Of a DNA stretch of 64,000 nt, positions 26,376 to 35,342 are shown piece after piece. This DNA is from JBDTNL01 sp039933785 (GTDB taxonomy: Bacteria; Acidobacteriota; Thermoanaerobaculia; Multivoradales; JAGPDF01). The notes beneath the pieces are model-generated. The model did not search any database. It was not told the origin of the DNA and saw nothing but the letters and a program-made list of their open reading frames with translations. A program made the position numbers and the translations under genes. The stretch lies in contig JBDTNL010000004.1 of the NCBI GenBank assembly GCA_039933785.1, forward strand, positions 1 through 64,000. Direction: 5' to 3'. The stretch's first letter is position 1. Each line of letters opens with the position of its first letter.

Positions 26376-26942
26376 TCACATCTTCTTCTTCGCCTGCTCC
26401 GCCTGTTCCCGCGCCGTCCACGGCGGCACGAGGCCGTTGGTGCGGGCATAGGCAATCGCCTGTCCTAGGTGCTCGTGCAGGTGCGTCATCATGGCGAGCA
26501 GGGCCGCCCGCACCGTGGCGTCGTGGCCAAACATCTGGATCTTTCGGTCGAGGTCTGCATCCGAGGTCTTGGCGATGAGCGTCCGAAGGTTCTCGAATGA
26601 CGCCTTGAGCGCCTCGGTGACCTTGGCCTTGTCCGTGACCTTCTCGAGGTCCTGAGGCACGCCGGCGGGCCACTGCTCGCCGACAAAAGTCGCCAGGTAG
26701 TAGTTGGCGCTGGCAACGTGCATGAACACTTCACTCATCGAGCGCACACCCTCGGCCGGACGCCAACCGTACTTGTCGGCCGGCACGGCGGCGGCGAGCT
26801 CCATCAGCTTGCCCGACGCATCATCGATGTTGCGCTGCAGGTCTCCGCGCAGGCCCGGCAGCGGCGCGTCGGCCGCGAGGGCAGGAAAGGCCGTGACCAG
26901 CAGGGCGGCGGCGATCAACGGCAATGCATAGCGCTTCTTCAT
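26376..26942 (-). CDS. Exported DinB-fold protein
   Basis: The 188-residue protein has a cleavable signal peptide (LPLIAAALLVTAFPALAA-DA) followed by a four-helix DinB/YfiT-like bundle. Histidines that may bind metal are in MHVASANYY and in HLHEHLGQAIAYAR, the second matching the typical LxHxxHHxGQ pattern. DinB-fold proteins include metal-dependent thiol transferases and hydrolases, but most are uncharacterised, and exported versions are a minority. A good AGGAGG lies eight bases before ATG 26942. It diverges from the apbE-like gene, with two direct repeats in the shared upstream region. Confidence 0.8.
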   Translation of the reverse strand: MKKRYALPLIAAALLVTAFPALAADAPLPGLRGDLQRNIDDASGKLMELAAAVPADKYGWRPAEGVRSMSEVFMHVASANYYLATFVGEQWPAGVPQDLEKVTDKAKVTEALKASFENLRTLIAKTSDADLDRKIQMFGHDATVRAALLAMMTHLHEHLGQAIAYARTNGLVPPWTAREQAEQAKKKM

Positions 26943-26970
26943 GACTACGATCCTCCTCAGGTTGGTCAGT

Positions 26971-27000
26971 AGGTCTAGGCCACTCTAGCGAAGGTCTAGG
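26971..27000. repeat. Two 9-bp direct repeats 21 bp apart
   Basis: AGGTCTAGG occurs at 26971-26979 and 26992-27000, start to start 21 bp, or two helical turns. The pair lies between the divergent DinB-like and apbE-like genes and overlaps the likely promoter region of the former, so it could be a regulator-binding site. No matching regulator is identified. Confidence 0.5.
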
Positions 27001-27042
27001 TACCGGGAAGCCAAAGCGCGGAGAATCGGCGCTCGGAGCGGC

Positions 27043-27048
27043 TATCAT
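27043..27048 (+). promoter_or_regulatory. -10-like TATCAT six bases before apbE-like GTG
   Basis: CGGCTATCATCGCGGTGTG has the hexamer at 27043-27048 and GTG at 27055. A start point at the normal distance would fall on the start codon itself. No Shine-Dalgarno sequence is present, which supports a leaderless transcript. Confidence 0.5.
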
Positions 27049-27054
27049 CGCGGT

Positions 27055-28074
27055 GTGCCCTGGCTCAATCTCTGCCTTTTGATGGCGGTGGTCGGATCCC
27101 CCGTGGTGCTCGCCGTCGAGGCTTCGCATCCGATGCACGCGAGCGCTTCGGCATTCGGATTGAAGTCAGAGGCCGAGGTGCTGGATCTTCCCGTAAGCCT
27201 CGCCGAGGACACCCTGCGCAAGGCGCTCGATCGGGCGAACGTCATCGCTACGCTGACCGATCCGCTGGGGTCCGCGGCGTCGGGAGTCGCGCTGCTCAAC
27301 GTCTCGGCGGGCAAGGGGCCGCACAAGATCGAGCCCGAGCTCTTCACGCTCCTCGTTCGGGCACTCAATTTCTGCCGGTGGTCCGAGGGCATCCACGGCC
27401 CGCTGGGCGGCCAGCTGAACGGGCTGTGGGGCGTGCGCGGCGCCATCGACGCCATGCCGACGCCGGAGGAGATCGAGGTCGCGACCGCGAGTGCCGCGTG
27501 CGGGAACCTCATCCTCGACGACAAGGCGATGACCGCGAATCTCGCGCCGGGAAGCCGCATCGACCTCTTCGGCTTCGCCATCGGCTATGCCGTCGACCAG
27601 GCGGTCGACGTGCTCCGCGCCGCCGGCGCTCGCAATGGATACGTTCGCATCGGCAACGTCGAGCGCGCCATCGGCCCCGGACCCAAGGGGCCGAACGGCC
27701 CCGGCTGGCCATTCGAGCTGCCGTTACTGCCCCGGATGTTGCAATCCGAGCGCATCCTGCTGCTCGACCGCGCGGTCGCCGTGCGGAAGATCGACGACCT
27801 CATCCTCGGCCTCGGCGGCGAGAAATGGGCGCCGTACGTCAACCAGAAGCGCGGCCGTCCGGGCGGCGACGGCGTGCTCCTGGTCGCCGCCAGCGGCGAG
27901 ATCGCGGTCGACTCGGAAGCGCTCGCGGTCACTATGTTCACCTGCGGCAACCGGCTGGGGCAGTCCATGCTGGGAGTGTTGACTCCCAGCCCCTCGGTGC
28001 TCTGGTTGCTCGGCGGTGGAGAGGGTCCGCCGCTCGCCGCCGAGGTCCGTTGGTCGGTGGTCAAGAAACGCTAA
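27055..28074 (+). CDS. Divergent ApbE-like (flavin transferase family) protein
   Basis: The 339-residue protein has the outline of ApbE (FAD:protein FMN transferase): an N-terminal signal-like segment, SEGIHGPLGGQLNGLWG, IDLFGFAIGYAVDQAVDVL, and a late VDSEALAVTMFTCG. Key residues differ from active ApbE: the Lys of the usual IAKGYAVD is Ile, and the Asp and Thr of the usual ADALATA are Glu and Val. It has probably lost flavin transfer and may bind another ligand. It is convergent with the ABC ATPase gene of the iron operon, 6 bp away, but on the opposite strand, so co-function is only suggested by position. Confidence 0.7.
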   Translation: MPWLNLCLLMAVVGSPVVLAVEASHPMHASASAFGLKSEAEVLDLPVSLAEDTLRKALDRANVIATLTDPLGSAASGVALLNVSAGKGPHKIEPELFTLLVRALNFCRWSEGIHGPLGGQLNGLWGVRGAIDAMPTPEEIEVATASAACGNLILDDKAMTANLAPGSRIDLFGFAIGYAVDQAVDVLRAAGARNGYVRIGNVERAIGPGPKGPNGPGWPFELPLLPRMLQSERILLLDRAVAVRKIDDLILGLGGEKWAPYVNQKRGRPGGDGVLLVAASGEIAVDSEALAVTMFTCGNRLGQSMLGVLTPSPSVLWLLGGGEGPPLAAEVRWSVVKKR

Positions 28075-28080
28075 CGCGGT

Positions 28081-29115
28081 TCAGCTTGCCGGCGGACAGC
28101 AGGCGATTCCGCGCGGAATCGCGCGGCCGTGCGGGCAGCGCAATGGATGACCGAGGAACGCGCACACCTGATCGACGACCGCAGGTGCAATCGGTTCCAC
28201 CTCGCCACAGTTGCGCTGCGGCGCTTGCGCCAGCGTGTGAGCCGCCAACGCCTCGGCCAGGCGCGAGCGCCGAATGGCATCAACCGCCGCCTCGCCTCCG
28301 GCCACGGTGAAGCTCAGCCGGCCTTCGGCAAAGTGCAGTACCCCGTCGGCCATCGCTTCAGCGACCCCGCGCCTGCCGACCGCCACTCGGCCTTCGTCCT
28401 CCGCGATCAGACGCCAGAGCTCGACCAGTAGCGCTTGGCGTTCGATCGCTTCGGGCGCCTTGGGCGCGGCGCGGCGGCCGTGCTCGAGGCGCACTTCGCG
28501 ATCGGCGCGCGCGGCGATCGCCGGGTCGTGGGTCACCAGAACCAGGGCGTGACCCTGACGATGGAGCTCGGTGAGCAACGACATGACCACCGCTTCGTTC
28601 ACGCCGTCGAGGTTGCCGGTGGGCTCGTCGGCGAGGATGATCTTCGGCCGGTTGATCAGCGCGCGCGCGATGCACACCCGCTGCTGCTCGCCACCCGAAA
28701 GCTCGCGCGGCAGGTGCGCCAGGCGATCGCCGAGGCCCACGGCGCGCAATGCCTCCTCGGCCTCCCCGCGGTCGGTCACGCTGTGCACATACTGCGCGAG
28801 CATTACGTTCTCGAGCGCCGAGAGATACGGGATCAGGTGGAACTGCTGGAATACCAGCCCGACCACATGCCGGCGGTAGCGCGCCAGGCCACGAGCCGTA
28901 AGGCCCGAAAGGTCGTTCCCATCGACCAGAATCCGGCCACCGCTCGGCCGATCCAATCCAGCGAGAATATTGAGTAGCGTGGTCTTGCCCGAACCCGAAG
29001 GGCCGGTGACCGCGATCCACTCGCCGTGCTCGAGGTCCAGGGAAAGGCCGTCGAGCGCTCGCAGCGCGCCGTAGCTCTTGGTTAGGCTCTCGATCTCGAT
29101 CAGCGGCATGGGCAT
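28081..29115 (-). CDS. ABC transporter ATPase with C-terminal DtxR-like domain
   Basis: The 344-residue protein has two parts. Residues 1-220 are a MacB/LolD-type ATPase with Walker A GPSGSGKTT, signature LSGGEQQR, Walker B IILADEPTGNLD and VTHDP. Residues from about 222 resemble the DtxR iron-dependent repressor: a degenerate winged-helix-like part, then RRSRLAEALAAHTL and, near the end, HPLRCPHGRAIPRGIACC, matching the DtxR HPxxCPHGxxIP signature. Part of the DtxR metal site (a Cys) is kept. It may sense metal and gate the transporter. It is the last gene of the fur-FTR1-permease operon, 18 bp after a permease gene. Confidence 0.85.
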   Translation of the reverse strand: MPMPLIEIESLTKSYGALRALDGLSLDLEHGEWIAVTGPSGSGKTTLLNILAGLDRPSGGRILVDGNDLSGLTARGLARYRRHVVGLVFQQFHLIPYLSALENVMLAQYVHSVTDRGEAEEALRAVGLGDRLAHLPRELSGGEQQRVCIARALINRPKIILADEPTGNLDGVNEAVVMSLLTELHRQGHALVLVTHDPAIAARADREVRLEHGRRAAPKAPEAIERQALLVELWRLIAEDEGRVAVGRRGVAEAMADGVLHFAEGRLSFTVAGGEAAVDAIRRSRLAEALAAHTLAQAPQRNCGEVEPIAPAVVDQVCAFLGHPLRCPHGRAIPRGIACCPPAS

Positions 29116-29133
29116 TTTCGATATCGAGCGAGA

Positions 29134-30153
29134 TCAGTCCCCGCGCAGCACGAGCGCGGCGTCCAGATGCGAGATACGACGCAGAGCGACCGCGATCGCG
29201 AGACCGACGACCGCGATCGCCGCGAGCCCCGCCAACAGGCTGCCAAAAGGGCTGAAGCCAAAGGTCCCCTGGCCCAGCAGCCGGCGCGACAAACCGGCGG
29301 CGCCGAGCTCGCCGAGCAGCGCGCCAACCAGTGCGGCGATCGCGGCCACCACCATCAGCTCCGCAGCCAACAGGTTCGCCACGCGGCGCACGGTGTAGCC
29401 GAGCGCCAGCAACAACCCGAGTTCCGCGCGCCGTTCGGCCAGGAGGGCCGCCGTCGCCGCGGCCACGGTCAGCGCCGCCAGAGCCAGCGTGACGGCGCCG
29501 ATGCCAAACAGCAGATAGCGGACGCGACCCGCCAGGCGCGCGTCGCCGGCAAGGACACGGCCGACCGGAACCGCCTCAGCGCCCGCGAGGCGCGACTCGA
29601 TCGTGATCCGAACGTCCTCGAGGCGCTCGGGCACCGCGCGCACTTCGATGCGGTCGACCTCGGCGCCTTCCGCCAACGCGGTGAACGCAAAACGGTCGAA
29701 CGCATCACCGGCGGTCAGGACGCCGACGCCTCGGGCACCTTCTGGAACGGACGCCGCGGCGCCCATGACGACTTCGCCCGGAGCCGGCCAGCGGCCCGCC
29801 AGCGACCACGACGGGTGAAGCCGCAAAAGCTCAGCGGTGCTCGAGAGCTGCGGCGTTGTGCCGGGTCGTTCGGGGGCAGGCTCGCGTACGCCCGCAGTTT
29901 CGAGCACACCAGGCAGTCGTCGCACTTGCTCGACGAAAGCTCCCGGGAGCAGAGGCCCGCCGGGCTGAGGCCGCACCATCAGATTGGGCCCGAACGCGGC
30001 GAGATCGAGCGTCAGACGATCCTGCAGACGGTCGCTGAACGATCCGATCAACGCGGCGCTCGCCGCCGCCGCGAGGACGGCGAGTGCGATCAGACCGAGC
30101 TGACGAGCCCGATGGCGAAGACTCGCCGCGAGCAAACGTGATCTCATGCTCAC
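29134..30153 (-). CDS. FtsX-type ABC transporter permease, iron cluster (first)
   Basis: The 339-residue membrane protein has one N-terminal helix (QLGLIALAVLAAAASAALIG), a periplasmic domain of about 170 residues, and three C-terminal helices, the MacB/FtsX layout. It pairs with the adjacent permease and the ATPase downstream. In Campylobacter-type clusters (Cj1658-Cj1663) two such permeases and an ATPase accompany an FTR1 iron permease. The GTG start at 30153 overlaps the stop of the previous gene (GTGA); an ATG two codons later is an alternative. Confidence 0.85.
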   Translation of the reverse strand: MSMRSRLLAASLRHRARQLGLIALAVLAAAASAALIGSFSDRLQDRLTLDLAAFGPNLMVRPQPGGPLLPGAFVEQVRRLPGVLETAGVREPAPERPGTTPQLSSTAELLRLHPSWSLAGRWPAPGEVVMGAAASVPEGARGVGVLTAGDAFDRFAFTALAEGAEVDRIEVRAVPERLEDVRITIESRLAGAEAVPVGRVLAGDARLAGRVRYLLFGIGAVTLALAALTVAAATAALLAERRAELGLLLALGYTVRRVANLLAAELMVVAAIAALVGALLGELGAAGLSRRLLGQGTFGFSPFGSLLAGLAAIAVVGLAIAVALRRISHLDAALVLRGD

Positions 30154-31373
30154 GCCGCGGCTCGTTTGAGGACTCGCGCGCTGTCTAGACGCACCGTGCG
30201 GAGCACCGGCGGCGCGCTACCGAGCAGCGCGACCGCAATGCCCGCCAGCACCGCGAACGGCAACAGCACTGGCGTCCACGGTACCTCGACGCCGAAAACA
30301 CCTCGACCGAGCCACCGGCCGGCGAGCAGCCCTAGTCCGCCGCCGGTGAGCCCCCCGATCCATCCCACGACTGCGGCCTCGGCGAGAAAGAAAAAGGCGA
30401 CCTGTCGACGCTCGGCACCGAGGGCCGCGAACAGGCCGACCTCGAGCCGGCGCTCGAGCGTGGTGGCCGTCATCGCAGCGGTCGTTCCCAATACCGCGGC
30501 GGCGAGCAATACCGCGGCGAGCGCCAGTAGGACGCCGCGCAGACGAACGATGAGCTCGCCGCCGGCTCCCGCGACACCCCGCACGACGGAGGCTCGCGTG
30601 CCCGGCACCGCTTGCTCGAGCTGGAGGGCGATCGACGAGGGATAGGCGGTGCAAAACCACGAGTCGTACGCGGTCGCACTCATGCCGCGCGGATCCTTGC
30701 GCGACACATCGCGCTCGGGCACCGTCAACGCCAGCACCTCAGCCCTCGGTATCGCATCCGCGCGTCCGGTGAGCTCGGCGAGCAGGCCCAGTGGCGCGAA
30801 CGCCTGGTCTTCTTCTTCCGCGCCGCCTCCGACCAGCCCCACGACTCGAGCTGCAGCGTCCCGCCCCGCGAGCCGCATGCGCACCGTCTCTCCAACATGT
30901 GCGGCGAGCGCGACCGCGAGCCGGCGGCCGAGCGCGATCTCCTGGGCATCGTCGCGTGGCCACCGCCCCTCGGGCGAGAGGCTCGGCCGGGTGCGCGGCA
31001 AGCCGGTCCGCCACCCTGGTTCAACTTCGAAGTCGAACCAGGTGCCCACGACCGGCGCTACGATTGGAGAGCGAGACGGCACTTCGAAGCCGACGCGGAC
31101 GGCGAACAAAGGGGCGACGCCGAGCAAGTTGTTGCGCCAGAAGATCTGCCGTGTCTTCATCAACCCCGCGATTGGAAAGAGCTCACCCGTCGCCGGCTGG
31201 AGCTCGATGTTGGCGCCGTATGCCGCGAGCTCGGCGGCCAGTCGATCGCCGCTGGCGAGCAGCAGCGTGCCCACGGCGGTCGTCGCCAAGGTGCCGAGGC
31301 CAATGGCCGCGGCAGCAATCAGCTTTCGCCGCCGGCCACGGCGCAGAGACTCAAGAAGCAGGCGAAAGAACAT
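30150..31373 (-). CDS. FtsX-type ABC transporter permease, iron cluster (second)
   Basis: The 407-residue protein has the same topology as its neighbour: an N-terminal helix (AAAAIGLGTLATTAVGTLLL), a large periplasmic domain (about 40-280) and three C-terminal helices. MFFRLLLESLRRGRRRKLIA at ATG 31373 is the likely N terminus; an upstream open frame overlaps the FTR1 gene and shows no homology. It lies 29 bp after the FTR1-DUF2318 gene and overlaps the next permease by 4 nt. The pair probably forms a heterodimeric channel or a mechanotransmission unit with the ATPase, whose substrate is unproven. Confidence 0.85.
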   Translation of the reverse strand: MFFRLLLESLRRGRRRKLIAAAAIGLGTLATTAVGTLLLASGDRLAAELAAYGANIELQPATGELFPIAGLMKTRQIFWRNNLLGVAPLFAVRVGFEVPSRSPIVAPVVGTWFDFEVEPGWRTGLPRTRPSLSPEGRWPRDDAQEIALGRRLAVALAAHVGETVRMRLAGRDAAARVVGLVGGGAEEEDQAFAPLGLLAELTGRADAIPRAEVLALTVPERDVSRKDPRGMSATAYDSWFCTAYPSSIALQLEQAVPGTRASVVRGVAGAGGELIVRLRGVLLALAAVLLAAAVLGTTAAMTATTLERRLEVGLFAALGAERRQVAFFFLAEAAVVGWIGGLTGGGLGLLAGRWLGRGVFGVEVPWTPVLLPFAVLAGIAVALLGSAPPVLRTVRLDSARVLKRAAA

Positions 31374-31402
31374 CGCGGTTGACCGGGAGCGCTCGACGAC
31401 GC

Positions 31403-32659
31403 TCAGCGAAACAGCTTGGCGCCCTTGGCAAGATCCGACATCGCCAGACTCACGCGGGGCCCATCGGTGCGCGAGGGGAGAGGGATTGGATTGCACCCGC
31501 CGCCCTGGCCGATCGAGGGCGGGTAGACCGCCGAGCGGCAGTGCAAGCAAAGAATCGACGAACCGTCCTGGAAGTAGCCCTGGCTGCCACAGATCTCACA
31601 GGCGTCGAACGCGGTGCCGATGTGCCCGGGCTCGCCGGCGGCGAACGCGATGAAACGTACCGTCACACCCTCGATGGTCACTGAAAAGCGCTTCAGGTCG
31701 CCGGGTTTGAGATCCGCGGCGGCGAAGCTCACCCGGCCATCCGACGGTGTCAGCCGGTCCGCCGATGAGAGCACTGGCGAAGCCTGTCCATAGACAAACT
31801 GCAAACCCAGCCCGGTGAGAATCGCGATACCCAGGACGCCACCAACTAGGCGCGCGCGGCGCTGCCGCTGCTGTTGCGCCCGCTGCAGCCGGGCTTCGGC
31901 GGGGTTGGCGCCGACTTCGATCGGTGCCGGTTTGCCCGGCACGATGAGCATGAGCAGCGGCAGGATCAAAACCGCGGCGAAGAAGAAGAATTCGTTCCGT
32001 ACGAGCGGTCCCAGCACCGCCATCGTGCGCGGGTTGGCGGGTAGCCAACCGGCCTCGGACAATTCGTGGTACGCGTTGCAGAGGAGTTGAATGACGAACA
32101 CCACCAGCGCCATGCCGGTGATGGCGAAGAAGCGCCGCAAATCGACACGCAGGCTGCCGCGCACGAAAAGTATTCCGAAGAGCACGGCCAAGCCGATGCC
32201 GATCGCGGCGCCCAGGAGTGCCATCAAGCCGCCGCTCGAAAGCGACAGCGCGGAGAGGAAGAGCACCGTCTCCACACCCTCGCGCGCCACCATCAGGAAC
32301 GTGAAGACGAAGAGGCCCACGCCCACCGAGCCGAAGCGCTCGCCGCGCACGATGGTGCCGAGCGAGCCTTTGATCTCTCCGGAAAGACCCTGCGAGTGGC
32401 GCCACATCCAGGCCGCCATGGAGGCGACGACGATCGCCGACGTCAGGTACAAGAGACCCTCGAAGACCTCCTCGTTGACCGCCGCGCGGTAGAGCGCGAA
32501 AGCCCCCGCGAAGCTCCCCACGACCGCGGCGGCGATGCCTACCCAGACGGTCCTGAGGTGGCGCTCCAAACCCTCCCGGCGCAGGAAGGTCACGATGATG
32601 CCGACCACCAGCGCCGCCTCGACGCCTTCGCGGAGCGTGATCACCAGGGCTTCAAGCAC
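31403..32659 (-). CDS. FTR1-family iron permease fused to a DUF2318 domain
   Basis: The 418-residue protein begins with an FTR1/EfeU-like permease (1-290) of about seven helices, with two REGVE motifs at 10-14 and 126-130 that bind iron in the family. After a linker comes a DUF2318 domain (about 300-418) with the cysteine pattern C354, C357, C371, C374, C389 (FDACEICG, LCLHC, GGGCNPIP). The two functions are separate proteins in Campylobacter (Cj1658, Cj1660). It probably takes up ferrous or ferric iron across the inner membrane with a redox-active partner. GTG 32659 overlaps fur by 8 nt. Confidence 0.9.
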   Translation of the reverse strand: MLEALVITLREGVEAALVVGIIVTFLRREGLERHLRTVWVGIAAAVVGSFAGAFALYRAAVNEEVFEGLLYLTSAIVVASMAAWMWRHSQGLSGEIKGSLGTIVRGERFGSVGVGLFVFTFLMVAREGVETVLFLSALSLSSGGLMALLGAAIGIGLAVLFGILFVRGSLRVDLRRFFAITGMALVVFVIQLLCNAYHELSEAGWLPANPRTMAVLGPLVRNEFFFFAAVLILPLLMLIVPGKPAPIEVGANPAEARLQRAQQQRQRRARLVGGVLGIAILTGLGLQFVYGQASPVLSSADRLTPSDGRVSFAAADLKPGDLKRFSVTIEGVTVRFIAFAAGEPGHIGTAFDACEICGSQGYFQDGSSILCLHCRSAVYPPSIGQGGGCNPIPLPSRTDGPRVSLAMSDLAKGAKLFR

Positions 32660-33146
32660 GGCCGAGTCTCCTCGACGGACTGAGCCTGCCGGAGGTTCTC
32701 TTGGCACGCTCGGCGACCGCGCATTCGCGACATAGCCCCGAGATCTGCAAGTTGTGGCGCGAAGGTTCAAAGCCGTGCGCGCGTGTGATCTCGGTGAGTA
32801 AGGCCGCTATGGCGGTGCTCTTGAACTCGACCAGGCGGCCACAAGCACCGCATACCAAGTGGTCGTGCTCACCGCCAGCGTGGATGTGCTCGTAGCGCCG
32901 CCGGCGATCGCCGAGCTGGTAGCGACGCGCGAGTCCGCAACGCACCAGGAGCTCGAGATTCCTATACACCGTGGCGCGGGAAATCTTCGAGCCGCGCCGC
33001 TTCAGGGCGGTGAACAGCGCGTCGGCATCGATGTGTCCGTGCTGTGAGAAGACTTCCTCGAAGAGCGCCAGGCGTTCGCCCGTCACCCGCAGGCCTTCGG
33101 AGTGGATAAAGTCCAGAAACTGTTGGAGTTCGAGCTTCGCCGCCAC
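32652..33146 (-). CDS. fur: Fur-family transcriptional regulator
   Basis: The 164-residue protein has the Fur winged-helix DNA-binding domain (GLRVTGERLALFEEVF then RATVYRNLELLVRCGLARR) and a dimerisation domain with metal ligands HDHLVCGACGRLVEF and GLCRECA. The CxxC pairs suggest a structural zinc. The GC-rich C-terminal tail (KRTSGRLSPSRRLGRA) is longer than usual. It is the first gene of the iron operon and overlaps the FTR1 gene, implying feedback control through the palindrome at 33174-33190. Fur, PerR and Zur roles are not separable by sequence, but the iron permease context supports Fur. Confidence 0.9.
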   Translation of the reverse strand: MAAKLELQQFLDFIHSEGLRVTGERLALFEEVFSQHGHIDADALFTALKRRGSKISRATVYRNLELLVRCGLARRYQLGDRRRRYEHIHAGGEHDHLVCGACGRLVEFKSTAIAALLTEITRAHGFEPSRHNLQISGLCRECAVAERAKRTSGRLSPSRRLGRA

Positions 33147-33173
33147 GGTTGGGTCCGATTTCTCGATGATCTG

Positions 33174-33190
33174 TTGAGATAGTGTCTCAA
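33174..33190. promoter_or_regulatory. Fur-box-like operator upstream of fur
   Basis: TTGAGATAGTGTCTCAA is a perfect 6-bp inverted repeat around five bases, 27 bases before the fur ATG and immediately downstream of the predicted start point. Its size and TTGAGA half-site resemble Fur-family boxes, so the regulator probably represses its own operon. Its position also allows an effect on the divergent gene at 33244. Confidence 0.6.
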
Positions 33191-33201
33191 GACTTCGAGG
33201 A

Positions 33202-33231
33202 ATTCTGGACTGTATCGGTCCTGTTTGTCAA
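33202..33231 (-). promoter_or_regulatory. Predicted promoter of the fur-FTR1 operon
   Basis: On the minus strand TTGACA (33226-33231) is 18 bp before CAGAAT (33202-33207), placing the start point near 33195. The -10 is weak (four of six consensus bases), but the -35 is perfect. The operator at 33174-33190 follows at once, suiting repression by bound Fur. Confidence 0.5.
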
Positions 33232-33243
33232 CGAAGGAGCCCG

Positions 33244-33507
33244 ATGCGAGCCACCATCCCGCCGCTGTCGTTGCCCGTCAGGATCGCGCTGTTGATCCTG
33301 GGCTGGGCGTTGGTGGTGATCGGGGTCGTCGGACTAGTGCTACCGGTGATCCAGGGCTGGCTGACTCTCTTCGCGGGATTCGCCGTTCTGTCGATCGTCA
33401 GCCAGAGCTTCCACCGGTTCCTGCGCCGCCGCTTCCACGGCTGGCCCAAGGGTTGGCGCCGCATGGAGAAGTTGCGGCGCCGTCTGGGGCGCTATTTGGC
33501 GAAATAG
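33244..33507 (+). CDS. Small membrane protein, PGPGW/YbaN-like
   Basis: The 87-residue protein has two hydrophobic segments (LPVRIALLILGWALVVIGVV and GLVLPVIQGWLTLFAGFAVL) and a basic C terminus (RRRFHGWPKGWRRMEKLRRR). The LPVIQGW part resembles the PGPGW or DUF454 families of small inner-membrane proteins of unknown role. AAGGAG is located five bases before ATG. It diverges from fur, and its promoter may be influenced by the same operator. Its stop is 1 bp from that of citrate synthase. Confidence 0.6.
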   Translation: MRATIPPLSLPVRIALLILGWALVVIGVVGLVLPVIQGWLTLFAGFAVLSIVSQSFHRFLRRRFHGWPKGWRRMEKLRRRLGRYLAK

Positions 33508-33508
33508 C

Positions 33509-34777
<1,269 letters not shown>

Positions 34778-34785
34778 GGGGCGAA

Positions 34786-34791
34786 AGTGTA
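34786..34791 (-). promoter_or_regulatory. -10-like TACACT eight bases before gltA ATG
   Basis: On the minus strand TACACT is preceded by TTGCCC with an 18-bp spacer and followed by eight bases before ATG. A start point at the usual distance would leave a leader of only one or two bases. Confidence 0.4.
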
Positions 34792-34864
34792 TCGTCCACT
34801 GCTACCGTGGGGCAAGGAATGTTGCCGCAACGCGGCGCACCGAAATCCACCGCTGGAGGCTGAA

Positions 34865-35338
34865 ATGCTGGAGATGTTCCGCCGTCAACTCGCCTGGAGT
34901 GACTGGGCCAACCGGGAGCTCCTCGCCGCGCTGCGGCGTATCGAGCGGCCTCCGGCACCAGCGGTCGGGAGGCTGGCGCACGTGCTCGCCGCGGAACACC
35001 TTTGGCTGGCCCGGCTCGAGCGCCGGCCGCAGCCGATGGCGGTGTGGCCCGAGCTCGCGCTCGCCGAGATCGCGGTGCTGGTCGAGGAGCTCCCCGATCT
35101 CTGGCGGCGATACTTCGAACGCGCCGGCGAAGCCGGGCTGGTGACCAACGTCGCATACACCAATTCGAAGGGCGAATCGTTCAGCAATCGCGCCAGCGAC
35201 ATCCTGCTCCACCTGGTCGCCCACGGCGCGTACCACCGCGGACAACTCGCCGCCGATCTGAGAGCGGCCGGCGAGACGCCTCCCTACACCGACTTCATTC
35301 ACTGGGTACGGTCGGCCGTACCCGAGTCCGGGGTCTAG
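34865..35338 (+). CDS. DinB-family protein
   Basis: The 157-residue cytoplasmic protein is a DinB four-helix bundle with three likely metal-binding histidines: one in LAHVLAAEHLWL and two in LLHLVAHGAYHRGQLAADL. DinB proteins are often stress-linked thiol transferases or unknown. The open frame extends 26 codons upstream, but ATG 34865 has GGAGG five bases before it and matches the family start (MLEMFRRQLAWSDWANREL). The PLP decarboxylase follows 4 bp later, so the two may form an operon. Confidence 0.88.
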   Translation: MLEMFRRQLAWSDWANRELLAALRRIERPPAPAVGRLAHVLAAEHLWLARLERRPQPMAVWPELALAEIAVLVEELPDLWRRYFERAGEAGLVTNVAYTNSKGESFSNRASDILLHLVAHGAYHRGQLAADLRAAGETPPYTDFIHWVRSAVPESGV

Positions 35339-35342
35339 CCTC

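Noticed and set aside
28081..33146. P19/FtrA-type periplasmic iron-binding gene
   Set aside because: Looked for because Campylobacter-type clusters have it; no such reading frame is present between or beside the operon genes.
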